This document shows positions 44,558-51,769 of a stretch of DNA of 64,000 bases, in pieces. Each line of letters begins with the position of its first letter. Positions within the stretch are counted from its first letter, which is position 1. This DNA is from Aurantimonas manganoxydans SI85-9A1. GTDB lineage: Bacteria; Pseudomonadota; Alphaproteobacteria; Rhizobiales; Rhizobiaceae. The DNA is taken from NCBI RefSeq assembly GCF_000153465.1, contig NZ_CH672387.1, forward strand, positions 2,581,903-2,645,902. The letters run 5' to 3'. Made by a program: the position numbers and the translations under genes. The notes under the pieces were generated by a model, which was not told where the DNA came from, searched no databases, and saw nothing but the letters and a program-made list of their open reading frames with translations.

Positions 44558-45649
44558 TGAGTTCCAGCGCGAGGTGCAACACCCCCTAGCCGATGTAGGA
44601 TCGGCTTGGTTTCCAGACCTTTCGGGAGTGTTGCCATGTCATGCTACGAGCATCTTTCGTCCGCCGAAAGAGAGCGGATTGCCATTCTCCTCGCGGCCGG
44701 TCATTCGAAGGCGGGCATAGCCAAGACCCTTGGCCGGTCGCGGTCGACTATCAGTCGCGAACTGGAACGCAACGCGCTGCCAGGCGGCGACTATTCGCCG
44801 GTCGTAGCCGACGGAGCCTATATCGAGCGCAGGAGGCGGGATGCCGTGCTCGAGAGTGACGGACGCCTGCGCCAGTTCGTCATCGAGCGCCTGTCGGAAG
44901 GCTGGTCGCCGGAGCAAGTCGCGGGCTGGCTGAAGAATGGTGCGGAGCCGAAATTGCGCGTGCTCGCCACCGAGACCATCTACGCCTTCGTCTATCGCGC
45001 CTCGCAGAAGGCCGAGGAGCTCTGGCGCTATCTCCTGCGCCGGCGCAGGACGCGCCGCCCGATGAGAGCACGCCGGTCACGCGATACGATCAAGAACCGC
45101 CGCTCCATCCATGACCGTCCGGCCGAGGTCGAGGATCGCCGACAGGTCGGGCATTGGGAGGCTGATCTTGTCATCTGCAAGCGCGCTCGCCCGGTTCTCG
45201 TCCTTCATGAGCGAAAGACCCGTGTGACGCTCGCCACGAGGCTGAACGGAAAGACCGCCGCCGAAACCATCGCAGCGATGACAGCCGTCTTCCGGCGTGT
45301 TGCTCCCGGCCTGCGCTCCTCGGTGACGTTTGATAACGACACCGCCTTCGCCCGCCACCGCCTGCTCGACGACCTGTTCGGCATGTCGACCTGGTTCTGC
45401 GACGCCTACGCTTCCTGGCAGAAGGGAGGCGTCGAAAACGCCAACGGACGATTGCGACGATGGCTGCCCAGATGGCTCGATCTCGACACCCTGTCCGAAG
45501 CCGATCTCCAGGACGCCATTGTCAGCCTCAACACCACGCCGCGCAAATGCCTCGGCTTCATCACCCCTTTCCAGTGCCTCCTCCAGGAACTTGGCAAGGA
45601 CGTCCGAATCCGCTTCTCATGAGCATGTTGCGCTTCGCGCTGGAATCCA
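44558..45649 (+). mobile_element. IS30-family insertion sequence, apparently intact
   Basis: This 1092-bp element has terminal inverted repeats of 24 bp with 20 matches (TGAGTTCCAGCGCG at the left; TGGATTCCAGCGCG read inward from the right). It encodes one complete transposase. CCCCCC flanks both ends (44552-44557 and 45650-45655) and may be or contain the target duplication. It inserted about 110 bp upstream of the O-antigen ligase gene, reading in the same direction, so outward transcription could reach that gene. Confidence 0.8.
44636..45622 (+). CDS. IS30-family transposase
   Basis: This 328-aa transposase has an N-terminal HTH (AGIAKTLGRSRSTISRELER near residues 26-45) and a DDE catalytic core: GHWEADLV, VTFDNDTAF and KGGVENANGRLRRWLP hold the three acidic residues. 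The frame is uninterrupted and the length is normal for the family, so it is probably active. A GGGAG ribosome-binding site precedes ATG at 44636; an upstream start at 44606 is less likely. Confidence 0.93.
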   Translation: MSCYEHLSSAERERIAILLAAGHSKAGIAKTLGRSRSTISRELERNALPGGDYSPVVADGAYIERRRRDAVLESDGRLRQFVIERLSEGWSPEQVAGWLKNGAEPKLRVLATETIYAFVYRASQKAEELWRYLLRRRRTRRPMRARRSRDTIKNRRSIHDRPAEVEDRRQVGHWEADLVICKRARPVLVLHERKTRVTLATRLNGKTAAETIAAMTAVFRRVAPGLRSSVTFDNDTAFARHRLLDDLFGMSTWFCDAYASWQKGGVENANGRLRRWLPRWLDLDTLSEADLQDAIVSLNTTPRKCLGFITPFQCLLQELGKDVRIRFS

Positions 45650-45761
45650 CCCCCCAGATATCAGTTCAGCTGCTGGATGCTAGATGTTCCAAGCGCTTCC
45701 CAGTGCCGAGTAGACAAGATTGGTCGGCTACCACATCACGCGCGCGATTGAGGAGTATTTT

Positions 45762-47204
45762 ATGAGGGTTTCGCCGTCCGCCGGATCATACCCGGATCGG
45801 CACCCAACAGTTCCCTGCTCCGACCTACCGCTACGTAGAGCGGCCGCTGAGATGGGCCCTACTCGGGAATTACGAGGGCAGGCGATCCAAGTGCTCAGCG
45901 TCATTCTGATGCTCGGCCTAGTCTCGGCCGTCTGGGTGGAGAGCGACCTCTATCGCTATTGCGCGCCGTTTCTCCTGCTGCAGGCCCTTGTCACCTTCGT
46001 CAGAACCGACGAGCGGCCGTCAATCGGGATCATGGGCTGGCTGTGCATCGCCTGGGTGGTCTACATCCTCTTGCGCAATGCCGCCGTCTTCGTGCTGACC
46101 CCCGACATGGCCGGTGGCTCGGCCGAGGGGATCTATCTCTTCCCGCTGGTCTACCCGACGCTGGGCTACGCCTTCTTTTTGAACTGGCAGCGGATGCCCG
46201 CAACGGCCTGGGCGTTCCTGGTGATCAGCCTCGTCGCCCTTCTGGCGAGCCTCGAGCCGCAGACGATGCTGTCCGGCGACCGCGCGCCGCTGCTCTTCCA
46301 CGGCAATCCCATCCACGCCTCGGTCGGCGCCGGTCTGATCGCGCTGGCAGCCATCTGCTTCGGCCTCTATCTCGCGAGACCGGGGCCGCACCACCGGGGC
46401 CTGCGGATCGGCGGCATCGCCCTTTGCGTCATTGTGGCCGGCCTGTGCTTCCTCGGCATCGCCGGCGCGTTCTCCAAGGGCGTCTGGCTGGCGCTGCTGG
46501 GTGCCCTGCCGGTCCTGTTCGCCATGGTCTTCACCGAGCGCACGCAATTGCGGCACTGGCTGCTCCTGGCCGCGGTCATGGTCGCCGCGGCGATCCCGTC
46601 GGTGCTGTTCTATCCGGAGATCTCGGCCCTGATCGCGCCGAACATCGCCACCGCCGTCGCGTTCGTCGCCGGGGCGACCGGCAGCGGCGATCCGCTTGCC
46701 GCGGTGGATGCGCTGATCGCCTCGGGCAACGTCCCGTTCAGTCTCCACGAGCGGCTGATGATCTGGATGAATGGCTGGGAGATCTGGCGCACGAACCTCG
46801 TCCTGGGAACCGGGATCGCCTGGGAGGCGCTTTGGGAGACGACCAGCTACGCGGGCGTCGGCTACCACCTCATGCACAATGGCTATCTGGAGGTGGCCGT
46901 GCGCTACGGCCTCGTCGGGCTCGGCTTCTATGCCGTTCTCATGGTGTGGAGCCTCCGCCAGGCCTTCGTCTGCCGCGCGCGTGGCCTGATCCCGTCATCG
47001 GCGCTGGTGCTCTACGTGACCGCGACGGCGTTCTTCGCGCTGACCATGCTGACCAATTCCAACAACCGGCTGGCGATCGGCGAATCCTTCATGCTGGTCG
47101 CGGCCGGCTTCGGCTTCTGCTGCTTCTACAGACTGCAACTCACTGTCGAGGAGGAAGAGTTCGGCTCGAAAGACGCAAACGGACGTGCCGATGATGCGTA
47201 TTAG
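45762..47204 (+). CDS. O-antigen ligase/polymerase family membrane protein
   Basis: This 480-aa polytopic protein has about eleven hydrophobic helices and a large loop before helix 10 containing GTGIAWEALWE and YHLMHNGYLEVAVRYG, the Wzy_C/WaaL-type region with its conserved His. It probably transfers completed O-antigen from undecaprenyl diphosphate to lipid A-core at the periplasmic face. That step is needed for an ABC-exported O-chain such as the one predicted from 51.8-62.2 kb. A GAGGAG ribosome-binding site six bases upstream fixes the ATG at 45762. A polymerase role is the alternative. Confidence 0.83.
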   Translation: MRVSPSAGSYPDRHPTVPCSDLPLRRAAAEMGPTRELRGQAIQVLSVILMLGLVSAVWVESDLYRYCAPFLLLQALVTFVRTDERPSIGIMGWLCIAWVVYILLRNAAVFVLTPDMAGGSAEGIYLFPLVYPTLGYAFFLNWQRMPATAWAFLVISLVALLASLEPQTMLSGDRAPLLFHGNPIHASVGAGLIALAAICFGLYLARPGPHHRGLRIGGIALCVIVAGLCFLGIAGAFSKGVWLALLGALPVLFAMVFTERTQLRHWLLLAAVMVAAAIPSVLFYPEISALIAPNIATAVAFVAGATGSGDPLAAVDALIASGNVPFSLHERLMIWMNGWEIWRTNLVLGTGIAWEALWETTSYAGVGYHLMHNGYLEVAVRYGLVGLGFYAVLMVWSLRQAFVCRARGLIPSSALVLYVTATAFFALTMLTNSNNRLAIGESFMLVAAGFGFCCFYRLQLTVEEEEFGSKDANGRADDAY

Positions 47205-47379
47205 CGGGGCCGCCCCTCCAACAGGACACAAGCCATTATGAACAACTCACTGTCGGCCAGTGTCCACGACGTACGGGAACCGTTTGGCAAGGCAGGACAC
47301 ACCATTGGCCTCGAACGTACTGCCCAATCCACATCAAGTCGCGCTCTCATCCCCACGCACGCCCCTGCCCTGCACAAGT

Positions 47380-48810
47380 TCAGGTGCGGGCGTAGATGTC
47401 TTTGATCCGAACGATGTCGTCTTCTCCCGTATATGATCCAACCTGCACCTCGATTATCTTCAGGTCGATCTTGCCCGGATTGTGCATCCGATGTGTACAT
47501 CCGATGGGGAGATAGGCGGCCTCGTTTTCGTGGTAGTGCTTCACAACGCCATCGATCGTCACCTCGGCCGTGCCGTGCACAATGACCCAGTGCTCGGCCC
47601 GATGATGATGGCGCTGGAGCGAGAGCGTTCCGCCTGGTTTTACGCAAATGTGCTTTACCTGGAAGCGATCGCCGATATCGATGCGCTGGTACCATCCCCA
47701 CGGGCGGTGGATGCGAAGATGGTCCGTCGCCTCGCCGTATCCATCATTTTTAAGCTGCACGACGAGTTCTTTCACGCGAGGCGCTTGGCTCTTGTCGGCA
47801 ACGAGTACCGCGTCGGAAAGCGCGACGACGACTACGTTCTCCATCCCGACTACGGTGGTCAACGGCCCCTCGGAGCGCACAAGACTACCGCTGGTGCCCA
47901 GAACCGAAACAGGTCCTTCCAAGACATTTCCGTCGGCGTCCGGCGTCTTGATATCGTAGATTGAATCCCACGAGCCGATGTCTGACCAACCGAATGTCGC
48001 GCGCATCACGCCGGCACGACGTGTATTCTCCATGACGGCATAGTCGATCGATATCTTTGGCGCGAGAGCGAAGGCAGCGCCGTCGAGGCGCAGAAAGTCG
48101 AGGTCCCGATGGCCACTGGCGAGCGCGGCCCTGGCGGCTTCCAGAACCTGGGGCGCGTATTCCTCGAGCTCTTCGAGCATCGTCTCGGAACGAAACAAGA
48201 AGTTGCCACCATTCCAGAGGAAACCCTGCGCGACATAATCCTTCGCGCGCTCGGCATCCGGCTTTTCGACGAAGCGGTCGATATCAAACGCGCCCTCATC
48301 ACTAAGTGGCGCTCCGCACTTGATATAGCCATAGGCGGTGGAAGGCTGCGTCGGAGTGATTCCAAGCGTCATGATGCGGCGTTCGCGAGCTTCCCGCGCG
48401 GCTGCCCTGCAGTTGGCTACGAACTGTTCCGCATTCTGCACAACGTGATCGGCTGCGAGGACCAGGCAGATTGATTCCGGATCGCGTTCATGGCCAATCA
48501 GTGCGCCGGTCGCGACAGCGGCCGCCGAATCGCGACGCTCGGGCTCGAGGACAATCTCGCCTTGCACGTCGACGGCCTTCATCTGCTCGGCCACCACGAA
48601 ACGGAAATCGTTCCCGGTGATCACGATCGGACGAACAAAACCTGGACCGCTTACACGAAGAAGCGTCTCTTGAAACGTCGAGCGTCCATCTTCCATCAGG
48701 TTGATGAATTGCTTAGGCATCGTTTCACGAGATACCGGCCAGAGCCTGGTGCCCGATCCGCCCGCCATGATGATGGGCGTAATGCTGGGCAGTCCGTCAA
48801 AATCACTCAT
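47380..48810 (-). CDS. mannose-1-phosphate guanylyltransferase/mannose-6-phosphate isomerase
   Basis: This 476-aa bifunctional enzyme of the ManC/CpsB/NoeJ type has an N-terminal nucleotidyltransferase domain with MAGGSGTRLWPVSRETMPKQ near residues 14-33 and FVEKP. The C-terminal cupin isomerase domain carries QRHHHRAEHW. It makes GDP-mannose, the precursor of GDP-D-rhamnose formed by the two enzymes at 60.3-62.2 kb. The start is taken at ATG 48810; an in-frame ATG at 48837 would add nine residues. Nothing but about 225 bases separates it from the glycosyltransferase on the same strand upstream. Confidence 0.92.
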   Translation of the reverse strand: MSDFDGLPSITPIIMAGGSGTRLWPVSRETMPKQFINLMEDGRSTFQETLLRVSGPGFVRPIVITGNDFRFVVAEQMKAVDVQGEIVLEPERRDSAAAVATGALIGHERDPESICLVLAADHVVQNAEQFVANCRAAAREARERRIMTLGITPTQPSTAYGYIKCGAPLSDEGAFDIDRFVEKPDAERAKDYVAQGFLWNGGNFLFRSETMLEELEEYAPQVLEAARAALASGHRDLDFLRLDGAAFALAPKISIDYAVMENTRRAGVMRATFGWSDIGSWDSIYDIKTPDADGNVLEGPVSVLGTSGSLVRSEGPLTTVVGMENVVVVALSDAVLVADKSQAPRVKELVVQLKNDGYGEATDHLRIHRPWGWYQRIDIGDRFQVKHICVKPGGTLSLQRHHHRAEHWVIVHGTAEVTIDGVVKHYHENEAAYLPIGCTHRMHNPGKIDLKIIEVQVGSYTGEDDIVRIKDIYART

Positions 48811-49035
48811 AAAATCAAAGAACTCCAAAACTGCCATGTATCTACGTGTCCCAGCCAGTTCGCCTAGGTCCACATCCGCTATGCGTAAAGCTTTGCACCG
48901 ATGGGCAATCCCAAAGAGAAGAGTGAGAAAGCGTATCCGCTGACGCGCCGAAACGGCGCTTCCGGTGAGACAAGTCAATCGCGCAACCAGGTCGAAAGAG
49001 TGAGATACGCTCCAAACTAAACCGGACAAGCCGCA

Positions 49036-50145
49036 TCATCCGCGACCTTGGGTCAGAAGGCGCGTGTAAAGCGCGCAATAACGTCGGCCCATTGCTTCCG
49101 CCGTAAACAAATCGAGGTAGCGCCTCCGGGCAGATGCGCCCCACTGCTCCGCGCGCTCCGGCGCCCGAATAATTTCGTTCATGGCCGCCGCCAGCGCCTG
49201 CGCGTCATTAGGGGGCACCACCAACCCAGTCTCGCCGTCGAAGTTAACGTAGCTTGTTCCCGTACTGATCTCGGTCGAAATCATTGGCCTCGCGAACATC
49301 GCAGCCTCCACGAGCGAGAGTCCGAACGCCTCCGATCGCTCGTTGGATGGAAATACGAAAGCGCAGCACCGGCGCATTAGCGCAACCTTCTCCTCATCCG
49401 GCAAAGCGCCGACGAATCGCACGTTGGTCAGTCTTTCTGCCTGGGCACGTCGGCGAAGACGATCTTCCAAAGGTCCTGAACCGAGTATGACGATGTCGCC
49501 GGGGACAAGCGAAGCGGCGTCTAGTAGCACGTCTAGACCCTTGTAGTAGCGCAACACGCCGGCGAACAAGAAAAACGGCCTGTCCATTGCCAGGCTTGCC
49601 GGCAGCATTTCCTCGGCGTCGACCTCGTCTTCCAGTCCGATCGGAATGATCTCGAGCTTGTCGCGGTAGCGCGCCAGAACAGGGCTCGACGCCGCATAAT
49701 TCGGCGAGGTGGCCACCAGCGAATCGACGCAGCCCAGAAAGCGCTGCATCAGCGGCGCATAGACCCGCTTCAGGGCCCGCTGCTTGATGATGTCCGAATG
49801 ATAGGTGGCGACGCTAGGCTTGCCGTGCCGCACGAGGAAATGCGCCGCGTCCATGTACGGCCATGGGAAATGGTAGTGGACGATGTCCGCCTCGGCCGCC
49901 TCCCGCGCGAACTGGCCGAGGGCGCCCAAGGACAGGCCTGTGGAGGCGATGTCCAGATCGAGCCGAGCCTTTACGGCGCGATGGCCGTGAAATTCCACGC
50001 TGCGTTCCAGCGGCTTGCGACTGAGGGACAAGACGGTCGTTTCCACGCCCAGACCCGCCGTTGAGCGTGCAATCGCGTCAATCGTGCGCTCGATTCCGCC
50101 GAACGTGTCGGGCCAATAGGTTTTGAAGAAATGGAGGACGCGCAT
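49036..50145 (-). CDS. GT4-family glycosyltransferase
   Basis: This 369-aa GT-B enzyme starts MRVLHFFKTYWPDTFGGIER, with the acceptor-side glycine loop, and has the GT4 donor-side signature FLFAGVLRYYKGLDVLL and the EX7E-type motif ERSEAFGLSLVEAAMF. It probably adds mannose or rhamnose from a GDP-sugar during LPS assembly at the cytoplasmic face. The frame is open upstream for a long way, but the conserved N-terminus fixes the start at 50145. The acceptor and donor are not determined. Confidence 0.88.
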   Translation of the reverse strand: MRVLHFFKTYWPDTFGGIERTIDAIARSTAGLGVETTVLSLSRKPLERSVEFHGHRAVKARLDLDIASTGLSLGALGQFAREAAEADIVHYHFPWPYMDAAHFLVRHGKPSVATYHSDIIKQRALKRVYAPLMQRFLGCVDSLVATSPNYAASSPVLARYRDKLEIIPIGLEDEVDAEEMLPASLAMDRPFFLFAGVLRYYKGLDVLLDAASLVPGDIVILGSGPLEDRLRRRAQAERLTNVRFVGALPDEEKVALMRRCCAFVFPSNERSEAFGLSLVEAAMFARPMISTEISTGTSYVNFDGETGLVVPPNDAQALAAAMNEIIRAPERAEQWGASARRRYLDLFTAEAMGRRYCALYTRLLTQGRG

Positions 50146-50498
50146 CAGGCGTTTTCGGGACAGTTCAAGAGCAATTCTCTGTTCGTGCAGCGGCGTGTGC
50201 GATATCGCCCAATCTGATCGACCCTTATCGTAGCCGGCGGGCGAATGAAACGTGCGGAGGCCTGGCGCCTTTCCTTTCATGTGCCTTACCCGCATCTTTG
50301 AGTCCGGACCCCGTCCTCGCGGCGAGGCATCGCAACCCTCGGCCTCGCATGCGGCCAGGGCGGGCCCTGTTCCACTGAGCCTGACCGCTCCGCCAAGCAT
50401 TCGGACGAACTTTCCTGCCACCGTTGCCATTATGCTGTTGCGGCGTACGCCTGCGGTGAAGGCCGCCTTGCGGGAGAGATGTTTTCGGCCTGAGACCA
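50146..50498. other. intergenic region between glycosyltransferase and IS66 remnant
   Basis: This stretch of about 353 bases must contain the promoter of the minus-strand glycosyltransferase and the left end of an IS66-type element. I could not find the IS66 terminal repeat by eye. No gene is supported. Confidence 0.35.
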
Positions 50499-50504
50499 GT
50501 GCGT

Positions 50505-50900
50505 ATGGACAGGAATACGCACAGAGCCTTTGAGCGGCTTGAGATCGTCGAGATGGGTCGGCCTCGTCGCTGGAGCGACGAGGAGAAGCTGAAGATCGTC
50601 GTCGAGAGCATGGCGGCCCCGCGGCTGGTGTCGGCGACGGCACGTCGATACGGGATATCGCGATCGCAACTGGCGACATGGCGGCGGACTTTTCGAGACG
50701 AGCCAGCCGGACCGGATCCCGTGCCGACGTTCGTCCCCGCGGTGCTCGCACCGGCACCGGAGTCGCCGAGGCAAGAGAGCGTGGCGACATCCTCTCGCAT
50801 GGAGATCATTCTGATGGGCGGTCGGCGGATCGTTGTCGACGCCGGTGTCGATCCCGAGGCTCTGGCGCGGGTCATCGCCGTTGTGGATCGGCGCCGATGA
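50505..50900 (+). CDS. IS66-family TnpA (orf1) protein
   Basis: This 131-aa protein is the first accessory protein of IS66 elements: RRWSDEEKLKIVVESMAAP and a helix-turn-helix YGISRSQLATWRRTF near residues 55-69. ATG at 50505 is chosen; GTG at 50499 is an alternative. Its 3' end overlaps the truncated tnpB by 4 bp (ATGA). The element is not functional because tnpB is cut short and tnpC is absent here. Confidence 0.82.
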   Translation: MDRNTHRAFERLEIVEMGRPRRWSDEEKLKIVVESMAAPRLVSATARRYGISRSQLATWRRTFRDEPAGPDPVPTFVPAVLAPAPESPRQESVATSSRMEIILMGGRRIVVDAGVDPEALARVIAVVDRRR

Positions 50901-51050
50901 TCCCGGTCCCGAGCGGGGTACGGGTCTGGCTGGCGACGGGGCATGTCGACATGCGCAAGGGCTTTCCCGGCCTGTCGCTTCTGGTGCAGGAGACGCTGAA
51001 GCGTGATCCTGCGAGCGGGCATCTCTTCGTCTTTCGTGGGCGGCGCGGGG
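50897..51050 (+). pseudogene. IS66 tnpB, truncated
   Basis: The frame begins MIPVPSGVRVWLATGHVDMR and matches IS66 TnpB for about 51 residues up to FRGRRGD. It then joins a different element's coding sequence, so roughly the C-terminal half is missing. The junction lies near base 51050. Confidence 0.85.
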
Positions 51051-51449
51051 ACCTATCGACGCCTGTTCGTCCTGCTGCGGCGGGAGGGTGAGCCGTCAGG
51101 GATCAACCGCATCTATCGGCTCGACCGGGAGGAGGGGCTGACGGTGCGCAAGCGCCGGGCTCGGCGACGCGCGGTGGGGGCGCGGGCGCCGATCCTGGTC
51201 GCGGCAAGACCGAACGCGCGCTGGTCCATCGACTTCGTGCATGACCAGTTCGCCTGCGGGCGGCGCTTCCGTGTGCTCACCATCGTCGATGACGTCACGC
51301 GCGAATGCCTGGCCGCGATCCCCGACACTTCGATCTCCGGTCGGCGGGTGGCACGTGAACTGACCGATCTGATCAAGCGTCGCGGCAAGCCGGAGATGAT
51401 TGTTTCCGACCACGGGACCGAGTTCACCTCGAACGCGATCCTCGCCTGG
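51051..51449 (+). pseudogene. IS3-family orfB fragment
   Basis: An internal piece of an IS3-family integrase is readable from YRRLFVLLRREGEPSG through WSIDFVHDQFACGRRF to VSDHGTEFTSNAILAW. It has the first two catalytic aspartates but lacks the start, the final glutamate and the C-terminus. It is fused directly to the IS66 tnpB remnant and breaks off near 51449. Confidence 0.85.
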
Positions 51450-51519
51450 CCCCGCCGCCGTGGTCGGACGTTCAAGACGTATGGCCCGCCCCGTCTGCAA
51501 GCGACTTTTCGACGGCTGT

Positions 51520-51758
51520 TGGTCGGGCCAATCTGGAACGACATCGGCGGCGAGGTTGGGGAAGATTGCCTGATCGTGATCGCTGTCCGTCGTCGTTGTA
51601 AACCGACGGCACATGTGGCTGGAGAGCATGCTCTCGCATCAGACGAAGGATCTCTTGTGGTTGACGCCGAGGCCCTGCTGACAGAGGGCGGCACTGACAC
51701 GGCGCCAGCCGGAATGCTAGAACTCATCACAGATCTCGGCGATCGCCTCGACGCCTGA
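51520..51758 (-). pseudogene. second IS3-family orfB remnant, opposite strand
   Basis: On the minus strand the text GWRRVSAALCQQGLGVNHKR, then RRFTTTTDSDHDQAIFPN and VVPDWPDQ, matches the start of a different IS3-type transposase. It contains in-frame stops after DEF and after NHKRSFV, so it is dead. It abuts the end of the tandem glycosyltransferase gene. Confidence 0.75.
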
Positions 51759-51769
51759 AGGGTTTGTGC

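Noticed and set aside
44355-44582. 75-codon minus-strand frame next to the IS30 element
   Set aside because: Its start codon lies inside the IS30 left end. When the element is removed on paper, an in-frame stop appears just upstream, so it is not an interrupted gene.
50897-51758. One continuous new protein across the IS66/IS3 fusion
   Set aside because: The pieces match separate transposases in different frames and strands, so it is debris.
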